The notes below the pieces were generated by a model. That model did no database searches. It was not told the DNA's origin and saw only the letters and a program-made list of their open reading frames with translations. 64,000 bases of DNA from Sphaerolaimus hirsutus (lineage: Eukaryota > Nematoda > Chromadorea > Monhysterida > Sphaerolaimidae): assembly GCA_964036195.1 (NCBI GenBank), contig CAXIWS010000195.1, positions 40,740 through 104,739 on the forward strand. The letters are read 5' to 3'. Below are positions 29,373-39,453 of the stretch, one piece after another. Position 1 is the first letter of the stretch; every line of letters begins with the position of its first letter. A program made the translations under genes and the position numbers.

Positions 29373-29552
29373 TATTTTGTTGATTATATACTCTATTATT
29401 GTTACATTGTGATATGTTTATGGTAGTGTTTAGTGCCTAGACATCTATTTCCATCTTTGATACACCATTAAAGTAGAGGTCTAAATTAGTTAGTGCCTTG
29501 TGTCATTTTGTGTTTGTTGCTCTGGTAGCGATATATTTATGTGTAGGTACAC

Positions 29553-30368
29553 TAGGGTTCAAACGGTACCGTGGTTGCGGTAGATGGTTCAGCAAAAAGT
29601 TGGGACTGGGCAGTAGGGTTGGGACGATATGACTTTTCGATATCGATATTCGATATTCGATATATTTTTTTCTGAAACTCGATATTCGATATCGATACGA
29701 TATTGACCCTCGATATCGATATTCGATATTAAAAAATGCTCGATATTCGATATCGATATTCGATATTTTTTCAAAAATTTCGATATCAATATTCGATATT
29801 CGATATGAAAAAAAAGTCAATATCCAATATTCGATATTCGTTACAATATAACGTCCCAACCCTACTGGGCAGTCCTGGTGCTGGTGGCACTCCCAACAGT
29901 CCAGTCCTGGTCCTGCTGCCGAGAATTGAAAAAGGCAGTTGGGGTCACGGTCCCGACACCCCAGTCCTGGTGCTGGTCCAAGCATATTTCAGTGGTCCCA
30001 ACAAGGGATGGAAAAACTGTCCTTTCTTCGACCCCTTCTACAATTTTTTTCCCGTTGCTGGTAACCATAGTTGTGACTTAATGAATATAAGTATATGAGA
30101 CAAGTGGAAGTACTTTATTGTGCTATAGATAGCATCATAAGTGGTTTTTTCTGCTGAAAAATCTAATTGTGACCAAATCAGTCCCAGTCCCGATAAATGT
30201 CAGTACCGGGTCCGACACCCTAGTCTGAGTGCCGGTCCTGACAATTGAAAAAGGCCAGTCCGGGTGGTGAGCAGACCCCAGTGCCGGTCAGGGTGCCGAT
30301 CCCGACATACAAAATGTTTGGTCCTGGTCCCGGTCCTGTTCCGGAAAACTGGTACCTTTTGAATACTG
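29553..30368. mobile_element. TAGGGTTCAAAC element, GGTCCTGGT core, 7/8 TSD, with nested element
   Basis: Starts TAGGGTTCAAACGGTACCGT and ends GGTACCTTTTGAATACTG. Flanks AGGTACAC (29545-29552) and AGGTAGAC (30369-30376) match at 7 of 8. The interior is GTCCTGGTGCTGGT / GGTCCCGACACCC variants. It contains the complete element 29614-29864. Confidence 0.78.
29614..29864. mobile_element. TAGGGTTGGGACG element, CGATATTCGATAT core, exact 8-bp TSD
   Basis: 251 bp, starts TAGGGTTGGGACG and ends CGTCCCAACCCTA. Flanked by CTGGGCAG at 29606-29613 and 29865-29872. The interior is almost only CGATATCGATATTCGATAT variants, itself self-complementary. Nested in 29553-30368. Confidence 0.92.
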
Positions 30369-30493
30369 AGGTAGACCGATGTTCACACGGGTTTGGACAC
30401 TAAATAATGTTCAATTCTAACATTAATTCCAGTGGAACAGGTAAACCCTAAAGTTTTTGGGTTTATCAAAAGAAAGATCAAACATTAAAACAC

Positions 30494-31032
30494 TAGGGTG
30501 TCAAAATTCCGTTTTCCGTTTTCCATTACGTTTTCCAGAAGCTTTTTTTCCGTTTCCGTTTTTCCAGGTCATTTTCCATTTTACGGCTAAATTTTCAGTT
30601 TATCCGCCTTTTTTGCTGTTTTCTGGCTCAATATCCAGTTTTTTGACTTTTTTCCATTTTCCGCCTCCATTTTTCGTTTTCTGCTTCATTTTTACCTTTT
30701 CCTGGCTCAACTTTCTTTTTTCTCATCAGCGAAACTGGTAAAAATGTATACAGATTGTCTATGATGTAAAAAAATTATGTTTCCAGCAAAATTACTGCTA
30801 TTTTTTTCCACTTCCAGCAAATTTTTAGCAAGTTTTTCCATTTCCATACAAATTTGATTTGTTCATCTCAGATTTTCCGGCCTCTTTTTCCATTATACGG
30901 CCGCTGAAAATTTTTTTCCATTTCCGTTTTCCGCCAAGTGCATCTTTTATTCTGTTTTCCCTTTTCCGTTCCGTTTTCTGGACGCTAAAAAATATTTTCC
31001 GTTTTCCGTAAAAAGCATATTTTGATATCCTA
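30494..31032. mobile_element. TAGGGTGTCAA element, TTTTCCGTTTTCC core
   Basis: Starts TAGGGTGTCAAAATTCCGTT and ends AAGCATATTTTGATATCCTA. It is the reverse-orientation relative of 8589-9056 with a CCGTTTTCC-rich core. It is more diverged and its target duplication is not recognisable. Confidence 0.7.
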
Positions 31033-31267
31033 GTCTGAACACAACTGAGTAACACAATTGTGTATAAAAAATGTGTGGGCGTCTGACAAATTCCACAGGC
31101 AAGGATGTTCAAGTGTCCGAACCCATGTGAACATGGGTGTATAATTAACGATATAGTTATTTATATGTACATAATATTGTTGCGTTTGATATTAATATCT
31201 CGGTGTTGTCAGGTATGAATGAATTGATTGGTTAAATTTCATGATATATATTTATTTTATTGTTCAG

Positions 31268-31361
31268 AGCCTTATATTTGGATGGAGGCATGCTGCTTTT
31301 GCAGAAGTGTTATATGCAGTATATGGGAAATTTATTTTAGATCATTTAACGAGTGGCCATG
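31268..31361 (+). CDS. Gene A exon (tentative)
   Basis: Acceptor ATTGTTCAG at 31259-31267, donor GTAGAG at 31362; 94 nt, starts phase 0 as required by 29045. Reads SLIFGWRHAAFAEVLYAVYG then KFILDHLTSGH. Protein-like. Confidence 0.5.
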
Positions 31362-31650
31362 GTAGAGATTTTTAGAGGGGTTGTGGATTGTATACATGGT
31401 GCAGTGAACGCTGGGCGGCGGTGAGGTAGAATATATCGAGGGTGGTGTTTCAGGGGGGGGGCGGTTTAACAATATGAACGCAGCTCTTTATCGACATGAA
31501 AATTAGTAAATCAACCATTTCTTCGATGATTCTTCAGTGTTCAAAACTTCTGACAGGGGATGATCGGTACAACGTGTATATTCTATTATTGATGTAGAAT
31601 AACTGTTGGTAACATTTCTTTGCTGTTTTGATCGGTTTTTAAAGGCAGAA

Positions 31651-31856
31651 ATATAGAATTTTATGATCATGCCATGGTACACCTTAGAGTTTCGAGATGT
31701 GGGAGAAAAGGATCCGTTGAATATCTCATTCTTATCAAAAGTTATACCCTTTCAAAGTCTTCCCTTCGATCATCATAATACGTCAATATTTTTTTTTCAG
31801 GTACTTCTATTTGATCATGGACGGCTTTATCCCGTCGGCAACGAACTATGTAAAGG
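31651..31856 (+). CDS. Gene A exons (tentative pair)
   Basis: Two candidate exons, about 31657-31741 (frame reading MIMPWYTLEFRDVGEKDPLN) and 31802-31856 (acceptor TTTTTTTTTCAG; VLLFDHGRLYPVGNELCK). They share one open frame even without splicing. VLLFDHG...V followed by EL loosely recalls a Tudor-type strand pattern, but this is a weak resemblance. The phase does not fit the next exon unless an earlier donor (TATCCC|GTCGGC) is used. Confidence 0.4.
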
Positions 31857-32184
31857 TATAGATAAACTTGTGTAAAAACTTTATTATTGTTTTTGTGATT
31901 CGTTGTAGTGGTGGACTGTTAGGTCAATGTATGGATGTAGTGCGGGAATAGTAAAGATAGCACCGGGTTAACAGCGTTTCTGAACCGGCCTTTAAAATAC
32001 GGCGCCTGAAAAACGGGTTTATAAATCTTTATCTTCCTAAAAGTATACATGGGTATAGTAGTAGTATAGTAGTATTCTATAGAGGGTGCCGTTCTATTGG
32101 AGGTGGCTTTGTATTGCAGTTTCCCTTCTATTGCAGTTATGCAATTTTATTAGAATAAATACGTTAATTTGTTTTGATTCGCAG

Positions 32185-32426
32185 ACTTTTGATCCGTTCG
32201 CGAAATGTGGCTGGTTTAAAAAACACAACCAGATAATATTTGTGGAGTTGGCGTACTTTTACGACTTCACCAGCATCGATCGTGTGCACAGCATGAGAAT
32301 TCCGCGTTTGGACGTAATCGGGGAAAAAATTGTGTTTCACGAAAAGTTGCACAATTATAGAGAGCGGAAGGATGGCTGCTTGTTGAAAAGTGTGGCGGGT
32401 TATGTGATGTACCCCGGCGATATCTG
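32185..32426 (+). CDS. Gene A exon, block shared with gene C (80 residues)
   Basis: Acceptor GATTCGCAG at 32176-32184, donor GTAAGA at 32427; 242 nt. Starts TFDPFAKCGWFKKHNQIIFV, then ELAYFYDFTSIDRVHSMRIP and RLD..., ending GYVMYPGDIW. It aligns along its length with gene C exons 55518-55583 (RRFYKKDGNLICVEL) and 55934-56121 (...FRLPRPD...YVIRPGDV). Gene C has an extra intron inside the block. The PGD... motif followed by VAxI in the next exon is reminiscent of BAH-type modules, but I do not assign it. Confidence 0.7.
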
Positions 32427-32507
32427 GTAAGATATTTTAGGTGTGGTTTAATTTGATGTCACTGATTTTGTAAGAACTTCATTTATTAAGTTCGGATTTG
32501 GCACCAT

Positions 32508-33089
32508 CAGGAACGTAGCCAGTATTTTTGAGGGGGGGGGGGGGTAGTATTCGAAGACTGGTGAATGTGTGGGGGGTGGTAAAGGATGGGTGTGTAAAGG
32601 ATGGCGCCTTGGTGCCAGTGGTATTCATAGGCGCCGCGCCATGGCGCCATTGGCGTTGCCAATGGCGCCTAATACTGGTGTACATGTATGTATTTTACAT
32701 ACATGTACTGCGACCGGGACAGACTTTCGGTGCGGTTTTGTCCGAAACTGTAGCTATCAATGAAATATACCGTAGGGCGACGAAATGCGCAATTTTTCGG
32801 ACTTACCAACAAAATCCCTTTACGGAAGTGCCATTTCTAGCATATTTTTTTGTGCGCGACCCGGGAAGGGGGGGGGGAATTGATCCCCCCGCTTAGGGTT
32901 CAAACGGGATCCCGATCCCGGATCCCGTGAATTTCCGGGATGAACCAAGCCCAAGCATAAGCCCAAACCCGATCCCGAAAAAATGCCTAACCCGATCCCG
33001 ATCCCGAAATCTCAAAAAAACAATCCCGATCCCGATCCCGAAAAGTCAATCCCGTTTGAACCCTAACCCCCCCCCTCGCTAAGTCCTTG
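32508..33089 (+). mobile_element. A-type MITE interrupted by a GGGATC element
   Basis: Starts CAGGAACGTAGCCAGTATTT, ends TCGCTAAGTCCTTG. The A-type interior is recognisable (GGCGCCATTGGCGTTGCCAA, CATGTATGTATTTTACATAC). 32894-33065 is an inserted TAGGGTTCAAAC element. No target duplication seen for the MITE. Confidence 0.75.
32894..33065. mobile_element. TAGGGTTCAAAC element, GATCCC core, nested
   Basis: 172 bp, TAGGGTTCAAACGGGATCCC to AATCCCGTTTGAACCCTA. Core of CCCGATCCCGAT variants. Nested near the 3' end of an A-type MITE, in its C-run. Confidence 0.82.
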
Positions 33090-33564
33090 ATATATATTGA
33101 TTGAGATTGAGTGTAAATGTATAATATGGTCTGCTATTTCCAAAATTATTGCTAAAGTTTTTGAAATGCTTGGGGATGATGATCTATAAAAATAAATTTT
33201 TTATTAAAAATATACTGTTTTTGGTAATATTTTTAATGATGGTCTGAATTTCCCATGCGGTTATCACTAAATGTATTGGATCGGCTATGATATACTCCGG
33301 TTACTTTACACCGTGCACGCGTGGTTCCCGCTGGATGTGTGCCAACGATGGTTAACGCGTCCGAGCTCCATAAAAAGATTACAAAATTGATTGTTGTTAT
33401 AATGTTATTCATTAACATATTCACATCGATGAATTTTTTTCATATTTTTACGGAAATCGCATGATTTAATAATCATTGGCACGCTTCCAACACGAGACAT
33501 AAATCAGTGCGAGGGTAGAGTATCACGTACGCCGAGTATATGTGCCATAATTCTTCTTTTTCAG

Positions 33565-33718
33565 CGAATGCGTTGTAGCGAAAATTCGGGCGGATAAGAA
33601 AGACGAGCAAATTCTGAAGTGCAGAATTTACATTCAGAAAACTACGTCGCTGCAGAATGATGAGATTCCGGGTGAATGGGACATTCCCGATAAGGTTGAG
33701 GTGGACACTATGACTCAG
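33565..33718 (+). CDS. Gene A exon, block shared with gene C
   Basis: Acceptor TTTTTCAG at 33557-33564, donor GTTTAT at 33719; 154 nt. Completes the codon split after GDI and reads ECVVAKIRADKKDEQILKCR, then IYIQKTTSLQNDEIPGEWDI and PDKVEVDTMTQ. It matches gene C exon 56880-57054 (TCTVARIFTDKGEQVISCRA) with the same intron position and phase. Aligned residues include C, V, A-[KR]-I, D-K, E-Q, C-R and Y. Confidence 0.72.
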
Positions 33719-33777
33719 GTTTATTTTTAAATTTTAATTTAAATTCAATGTTTTTGTTAAATAAATCTTTTCTGCAG

Positions 33778-33798
33778 GCTACTGACGAGGAGCAAATG
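33778..33798 (+). CDS. Gene A microexon (21 nt)
   Basis: Acceptor TTTTCTGCAG, donor GTGAGT; phase 0-0, encodes ATDEEQM. It corresponds in position and acidity to gene C exon 57753-57788 (ESLDDEESDDLT). Confidence 0.6.
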
Positions 33799-34226
33799 GT
33801 GAGTAGAAAGGGGTTAGATAAATATGAAAGATATGTTGTGGTATAATGTGGTGAAAATCAACAGTGCACGTAAGTGGAAGTAAACTTGGATGGTAAATAT
33901 ATCGTGAGCGCATGTTAAATTTCATGAGATTGATAGACTGTCAAGCATCGGTCCGGGTGAATTTTCACACACTGCGCAAATTCTGGTTTGATGGAGAATT
34001 TGGATGAACAATTTTATGCTATTCTCTGCAATACAGACAAAGGTGCACACATGCGGTTTAGATTTACTTCCCCATTGAGTTAATTTGCGCTAGCATTCTT
34101 TAACATAAACTTTAGCGCTCGCTACTTTAACGCTCTCTCAAAATTCTCACTGTGAAAGAAAATGACACCCGGGGTGGGGGGTGTGGGGTTTGCGGAAATA
34201 CGGTAAACTGGTTCTCGTACTTTTAG

Positions 34227-34382
34227 GATGAAATGCTCAATAGCGCGATGGATCAATTTTTGGGTAAGAAGAAGTCGAAGGAGAATAGTTCAGATCATGA
34301 GGCGAGGGCTGCCGATGAGGCGATGATGGCAAAGATGGCCGTTGTGTTTAAGGATGATCCGTTTGGACTGGATTGCGACGAG
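34227..34382 (+). CDS. Gene A exon with LNxAMDxFL motif
   Basis: Acceptor ACTTTTAG at 34219-34226, donor GTTGTT at 34383; 156 nt, phase 0-0. Starts DEMLNSAMDQFLGKKKSKEN, then acidic/Met-rich ...MMAKMAVVFKDDPFGLDCDE. The start matches gene C exons 58337 and 58818 almost residue for residue. L-[DN]-x-x-[LM]-D-x-[FY]-[LM] resembles the LDxxLDxYM motif of CHTOP/FoP and ALYREF C-termini, which bind the export helicase UAP56. That link is inference from a short motif. Confidence 0.65.
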
Positions 34383-34465
34383 GTTGTTTTTTAAATCAGA
34401 TTTATAGGGTTGAAGCGGTACCTATTTTTGCGGGGGGGGGGGGGTAGTGGGGTAGCCAGGTAGCC

Positions 34466-34607
34466 CAGGGATGTATCCAGGATTTTTGAGCCGAGCCAAA
34501 GTTTTTTAAGCTAACGTTCAGAAAGTGGCATTTTGTGGTCACTTTCTGGTCTCGCCGCGGGCGGGGGGAGGCTGCAGCCCCCCCGCCCCCCCCTGGATAC
34601 GGCCCTG
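34466..34607 (+). mobile_element. Internally deleted B-type MITE
   Basis: Starts CAGGGATGTATCCAGGATTT and ends CCCTGGATACGGCCCTG, but lacks the central ~290 bp of the B type. No clear target duplication (AGGTAGCC versus AGCTTCAA). Confidence 0.75.
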
Positions 34608-34731
34608 AGCTTCAAGCCGTCAAAGCTTCTGGATACTGGCGTGTATATTGTGTATACTGGATACTCAAAAGATGACGAAAAAAAATTTAAGTTATGCCTT
34701 CTGTTGGTTCTAATACTGTATTTATTTTTAG

Positions 34732-34803
34732 GGCTTCGTGAAGGCGTCGATTATATGGGAGCGCGAACGCGCTGCAAAGAAGAGTCGCAACTGTAATGGA
34801 CCG
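34732..34803 (+). CDS. Gene A exon (24 residues)
   Basis: Acceptor TATTTTTAG, donor GTTAGA at 34804; 72 nt, phase 0-0: GFVKASIIWERERAAKKSRN then CNGP. It is basic. It would follow the acidic exon 34227-34382. Confidence 0.6.
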
Positions 34804-34847
34804 GTTAGAAATATATATTTTTAATATATTATATATTTTAATAAATA

Positions 34848-35007
34848 ATGATTATACCTTTGCATGACCACAATGACCCGAACGTGGCGCACTCGTCGTA
34901 CTCCGCGAGCAGTTCAAATCGCAACGGCAGTTCTAATTTGGCGGCGGGTTCCAATGGCAGTTCCAGCTTGAAAGCAGATGAAATTGTTATTTTTTTTAAA
35001 GCAAATT
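34848..35007 (+). CDS. Ser/Asn-rich frame, possible last exon of gene A
   Basis: Open to a TAA at 35005-35007, reading DHNDPNVAHSSYSASSSNRN then GSSNLAAGSNGSSSLKADE. It resembles the Ser-rich gene B exon at 49162 (HGHNAASSSQLSSGNTYD). There is no AG acceptor in the proper place between 34804 and this frame, so it is either a first exon (ATG at 34848) or a 3' end with a missed or mutated acceptor. Confidence 0.35.
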
Positions 35008-35097
35008 AAAGTAAAAGGAATGTAAATAATTTAAATGAAGGGTGTTCGCTTAAAATATATATATATGTAGCGTATATCCTCGAAAAATCCAGCCTTG

Positions 35098-35271
35098 AAA
35101 CCCTACCCCTGAAAATGGGCGTTGCGCCTACTAATGGCGCCTGCGCCTTGGCGCCATTCCGCCACTGTATACTCAAAATTTTAGGGGGCGGCTGAGACCC
35201 CCCCCCCCCCGCTCAGCGGCCTCCGTAAACAAACAGCCCCCACCCGCTCAAAATTCCTGGATACGTCCCTG
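35098..35271 (-). mobile_element. B-type MITE fragment, reverse
   Basis: CCTACTAATGGCGCCTGCGC through GGCTGAGACCCCC to CTCAAAATTCCTGGATACGTCCCTG. It is the half carrying the terminal repeat that starts CAGGGACGTATCCAGG. Confidence 0.75.
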
Positions 35272-35371
35272 GGCGCTATGAATTTGTTGTCCGTCGAGTA
35301 TACCAACGTTGAGTAAGGGTTGTACTGATAGCTACGTTGTGTCTCGCAGCCGCCTCCCTAAACTTGACAGC

Positions 35372-35401
35372 ATGTATCGCTCTTTTGGAAACGGTTTTAT
35401 G
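35372..35401 (+). CDS. Gene B candidate first exon
   Basis: ATG at 35372 gives MYRSFGNGFM up to a GTAAAG donor at 35402, phase 0, joining 35472 in frame. An upstream acceptor (TCTCGCAG at ~35348) with an open frame means this could instead be an internal exon. Confidence 0.4.
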
Positions 35402-35471
35402 GTAAAGTATTAGTATAATTGTGGTAGAGTATTTTCATTGAATATTTCTATAGATTTTTATTTTATTGCAG

Positions 35472-35609
35472 GTCGTGGGCCCCATCGATAAGCTAACTGT
35501 GGATGAATTTCTTCGAAGTAACCAGGGGATTCGTAAAAAAGGCGAGAAACAAGAGCCCATCGTTGTTTATTTGAACTGTCAGATTTCGGAGCGGAATGAT
35601 TACATTACT
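35472..35609 (+). CDS. Gene B exon (46 residues, tentative)
   Basis: Acceptor TTATTGCAG at 35463-35471, donor GTGAGA at 35610; 138 nt. Reads VVGPIDKLTVDEFLRSNQGI, then RKKGEKQEPIVVYLNCQISE and RNDYIT. Protein-like, unrecognised. Linkage to the RG-rich exon at 36665 is not phase-proven. Confidence 0.55.
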
Positions 35610-35949
35610 GTGAGAGTAAATTGATTTTGTGGGATTACGGTTCAGAATTTTTTGTTATTCCATCTTAGTGTACATAAAAATCGAATGCATATACTGTAAC
35701 TTTCCGTTTATAACACCTAATGGTTAAACGAATTCGAGAAAAATAGAATAAATTTTAATATTTACGTCATATCATATCACTGTTATGATACCGCTTATGA
35801 TCAGTGGTTGCTATAAACGGATGAATACGGTGAATTCCGCATGCATGCAACTGGGTCGAATTGCTCGATAGTTTAGCTTGTTTATAGGTATATTTGCGGT
35901 TTAGGCATAGGATCATTTTGTTATGTTATATCGTATGCGTATTTCCAGG

Positions 35950-36161
35950 TACCGTATTTCCTCAAACCCCCCCCCCCCCCGCCCTGGAAATACCCCCCTC
36001 AAAATGGGCATCGTTAGAACATCGCTTATACCATCTACATCCTTATATAAGGCTGTAAAAACTTATAAATGGTGGTTATTGTTGCATTTTTCACGTTTTT
36101 CTCTCATAATCCTCACTCTGAAAAAATAAACCCCCTGGGGGTATTTCGAGGAAATACGGTA
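35950..36161. mobile_element. TACCGTATTTCCTCGAA MITE, complete
   Basis: 212 bp, TACCGTATTTCCTCAAA to GGTATTTCGAGGAAATACGGTA. C run near the left end, CCCTGGGGG near the right. Interior GCTGTAAAAACTTATAAATG is shared with the copies at 23743, 29096, 51500 and 53237. Confidence 0.85.
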
Positions 36162-36664
36162 TAACTAGCTTAGGATTTTATATTTAGTGTCCATGGACAT
36201 CCGAGTGACATTAAAATCTGTGACTATACCTTCGATAATAGATATTTTATGCCATTTTTTTAATGGTCGGTTCGTTTAGCATAGAGATTTATTTATGAAT
36301 GTATTGATTGCTGTTGTCAATTTTTTTATTCAGTTTTTTGAGAGTTTAGAATAAATATATCTTTCATTGGTGTCTGTTGTGTTACATATATGTTTACGTA
36401 TTTGAATATTGTTTGAGTAAGATAGTGATCTCACATTATTTCATTTTAGACAAAATGAAGTTTATTATTATTGGATAAATGTAAACCGATAGCATTTCGA
36501 TCTTATGTCAATTGACACCTGTTGAATACGGGATAATTATTTTAAAAAAATTATATAGGTGTTTATCTTATATAAATTGAACTGTGGTGGGTACTGTTGC
36601 ATCTCTCTTTTTTATCACTTCAAACAATCAGATTTAAAATGATTGTTTTATCAATGCTATGCAG

Positions 36665-36854
36665 AATGAGCGACCAATTACGTGGTGCCGCGCGGGTTTG
36701 CCCAATAAGCGAGCAACTTGCTGTACTACGTGCCGGTGTGAACGCTGTCGGGCGTAGTGTGGCCCGTAATGGAGGACTTGGTGTTTCTTTCGTCGGGGCT
36801 CGTGGAGTTGGACGTTCTGTATGCCGAGGGCGAGGTGGCGCGGCTGCTAAAAAG
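36665..36854 (+). CDS. Gene B exon, RG-rich (starts MSDQLRGAAR)
   Basis: Acceptor CTATGCAG at 36657-36664, donor GTTATT at 36855. The frame from ATG 36666 gives 63 residues: MSDQLRGAARVCPISEQLAV ... RNGGLGVSFVGARGVGRSVC then RGRGGAAAKK. It ends phase 0 and joins the RG/TT-rich exon 37765. ATG 36666 is a plausible translation start; an alternative acceptor at 36631 extends the frame upstream. Confidence 0.55.
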
Positions 36855-37604
36855 GTTATTATGGTAAATTCTACCTACCCCGCCTCACATGATTCCTACA
36901 TTTTTTTACGTCTGTTCTCCACTACACAGAAAACAAACTAGGATTTGTCATGTACGTTCTATTTAGGGTGGGGTCAAATCACACCGGGAGTATTTCAAGC
37001 GGTATTCCCACCGTTTTATATCTAGAAATGCATTGTATGTGCACGACGTGAAAAAGGTGTATAATTGATTGAAGTAATTGATTCACTAGTTTTTATGCAT
37101 TTTGTGAATTTTAGTAAATTTTATTACATGGTGATCGGATATCGGATATCCCAACACAGTTGCAAAAATTGAAATAGTTAAAATTCAAAAAAAATTTATT
37201 TAGAATAGTTGGCTTGCACACTGCCGTGCGCGCAGGTGGCGCCCTGTGTGATACATAATTGCAATGGCGTTCACACGGGCACCACCTGAACGCAGAGCCA
37301 TGGCGAGTGATGGGTTAGATGAAATGTTAGGGTTAGAGATTCTCGAACCTTTAGCGGGGAAAATACACTGGAATAGAAATGTTAGTCATGAATACGTCTT
37401 TTTACAACGTTATACCATGAACACCTGAACAATTACAAGTGATTTTCTGATATGAGTGAAGTGAAAAAAATTCACTAATATGATTGCGCAACTTGTTTTC
37501 ACTTTACTCATATCTGAAAATCACTTGAAAAAGTGGAAAGTAAAAAATTGGGTAAATATGCGTAATGGGCATATTTGCGGCTACAGGAAGGGAATCTTAT
37601 GAAA
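36855..37604. other. Intron, no gene seen
   Basis: Contains an inverted pair near 37437-37525 (CAAGTGATTTTCTGATATGA / CTCATATCTGAAAATCACTT), which suggests another small fold-back. The rest shows nothing I can name. Confidence 0.4.
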
Positions 37605-37731
37605 ATACCCCAGCCTGGTGAAAAATGGACGCTTGCGCGGTAATTTTTTTACACTGACGTTGAAATATTTCCATTTTACGGTCAGTTGGTGCAGCTCCCC
37701 CGCCCCCCCCCACCTGGATACCGCCCTTTGG
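37605..37731 (+). mobile_element. B-type MITE 3' fragment
   Basis: CTGGTGAAAAATGGACGCTTGCG, TTTTTTTACACTGACGTTGA and CCCCCCACCTGGATACCGCCCTT match the 3' half of the B type. Confidence 0.65.
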
Positions 37732-37764
37732 CTATTAGTAGTACAGGTAACGCTATTTCTGCAG

Positions 37765-38050
37765 AGCTCGACAGTGGGCGAAGAAACTTCTGCATGCACT
37801 ACTGACGGCGACGGCCAATCGTTATCAGAGAGAAATGTTACAAACGTGGAAGATGACACGACAAATGTTCGTGGGAGGAGAAGTCGACGCGGCACAACTG
37901 GACGCCGCACAACTGGACGCCGCACAACTGGACGCGGCACAACTGGACGCGGCGGCTCAACTGCACGCGGCGCCTCAACTGGAGGCCGCGGCTCAACTGC
38001 ACGCTGCGGCACAACTGAACGCGGCGCAAGAAGGGGTCGTAGTACAACCG
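37765..38050 (+). CDS. Gene B exon, RG-repeat domain
   Basis: Acceptor TTTCTGCAG at 37756-37764, donor GTCAGA at 38051; 286 nt, phase 0 to 1. Starts SSTVGEETSACTTDGDGQSL, then a tandem 15-nt repeat giving GRRTTGRRTTGRGTTGRGGS and further GRGS/ARG units. RG/RGG tracts usually bind RNA and are targets of arginine methylation. The frame is fixed by continuity with 36665-36854 and with 38640. Two other frames are also open across the repeat because of its 15-nt period. Confidence 0.65.
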
Positions 38051-38194
38051 GTCAGACTTCTTAAATTTATACTTTTTATAGGTAATATTACCTTTTTAGT
38101 GTGGATCAATTACTTCCAAAGTTGTAAGTATTCAAAATTTCCGGTAAGATATGCAGTACGGATATGATTATAATAATACATGTAAAGACCTACT

Positions 38195-38460
38195 CGGTCA
38201 CGTCCGGGAGCCATATTTTTATTTTACTTCTTACATGATATGTCCAGTTCTAGGGCGCCCCAGAGTCTGAAACTTGAGGGAGATATTACCCGCCCACTAA
38301 GGGATCGTCGCTACCCTCCGAATTGATGAGAAGTAGACGGGAGTTGCACAATATCTTGCACAACTTTCAACCTCTGGGGCGCCCTAGAAATGGGCATAGG
38401 ATGGAATATGTTAGATAAAAAAATTGGCTGCCGGACGTGACCAAGAAGCTGTCTAGTCGC
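38195..38460. repeat. Fold-back element 4
   Basis: Arms: TCGGTCACGTCCGGGAGCCA (38214) against GGCTGCCGGACGTGACCAAG (38427), and TCTAGGGCGCCCCAGAGTCT (38250) against CTCTGGGGCGCCCTAGAAAT (38371). Loop ~100 bp. Different sequence from fold-backs 1-3. Intronic. Confidence 0.8.
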
Positions 38461-38639
38461 TGCTTTTTGCGTAGTCGAACGAATTGTATGTGTCATCCCA
38501 CAGTTAAAGGCATCCTACATGTAAACTGCCCTAGATATGGACTGATATTTAGCTTTACCGCTCGTTTTGAAATTTAAATATTTTGTATTTATTTGATACT
38601 AAAATATAAATATTATTTAATTTTAACCCTATGGCACAG

Positions 38640-38821
38640 GTGGACGTGGAAATAAACGAAAATCTACGGCTAGGGGACGAAACAGGCGGTATGCGAGCAA
38701 TGACGACCTAAATTCAGCGCCAGATCGGAAAAATTACGATTACAAAATGGTACCGACATTTGATGGGCGATTTATGTTGGAGTTGCCGGAGCGATTGCAA
38801 AAGATATATGAACAGTATCCG
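38640..38821 (+). CDS. Gene B exon, end of RG region
   Basis: Acceptor ATGGCACAG at 38631-38639, donor GTACGT at 38822; 182 nt, completes the split Gly codon and ends phase 0. Reads GRGNKRKSTARGRNRRYASN then DDLNSAPDRKNYDYKMVPTF and DGRFMLELPERLQKIYEQYP. Changes from basic RG-rich to a globular-looking sequence. Confidence 0.7.
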
Positions 38822-38939
38822 GTACGTTGAACATTTTAATTTTTTTAACATTTTACTCACGGGTTTTAAATGGGCGCCGCTGGCGGGAATAACCACGGCC
38901 CCCAAAAAACCGCCAACCTATCAGCTATCTATCCGGGAG

Positions 38940-39374
38940 TGAATGTTTGGGCTACTTGGCCGCGACCGCCCCCCCCCCCCTCCCGGTTAGGACCAAAAAA
39001 TGTGTCAGAGATCGCACTTCCACAAGACCAATCTGTCAACAATTTGAAATATTTTTGCACGCAAGCGTGCATTTTCCCTTCAGAGCACATATTTTTGGCT
39101 AACTGGTCTCTGCGGCTTCAAAGTCAGTGAATATGGACGCAATTCCTGTCCATGCCAATCTATATGCCTGAACAAAACACAAGTATACTGGTGTTTTGGC
39201 GCCAATGACAATGTCAGTGGCGTCATGCTGTGTCGCCTACGAATAGAGGCTGCGCCATTCTTTTACTACAGGGGTAAGATTTTAGGGGGGTGCCGTCCCC
39301 CCCCCCCCCCTGTTCGCCGGGTTCCGTATACAATCCGCCCCCTTCCCTCTCAAAAATCGTGGCTACGTCCGTGC
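38940..39374 (-). mobile_element. A-type hAT MITE, reverse
   Basis: GGCCGCGACCGCCCCC, GGACCAAAAAATGTGTCAGA, CGCAAGCGTGCATTTTCCC, GGCGCCAATGACAATG and CTCAAAAATCGTGGCTACGTCCGTG. Both terminal repeats are diverged. No target duplication called. Confidence 0.75.
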
Positions 39375-39453
39375 TTAGGTATCTGTCGAACTGCTGCGCA
39401 TTTTGGGAAATATATATACATATATAAATATACATATCTATGTACCCGTGCAG

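Noticed and set aside
29503..29985. 160-codon Ile/Tyr/Arg-rich minus frame
   Set aside because: Translation of CGATATT repeats within a transposon with exact target duplication.
31651..31856. Tudor domain assignment for VLLFDHG...
   Set aside because: Only about ten residues resemble a Tudor strand pattern and the exon phase is unresolved.
32528..32896. 122-codon frame starting MRGGGGSIRR
   Set aside because: Wholly inside an A-type MITE.
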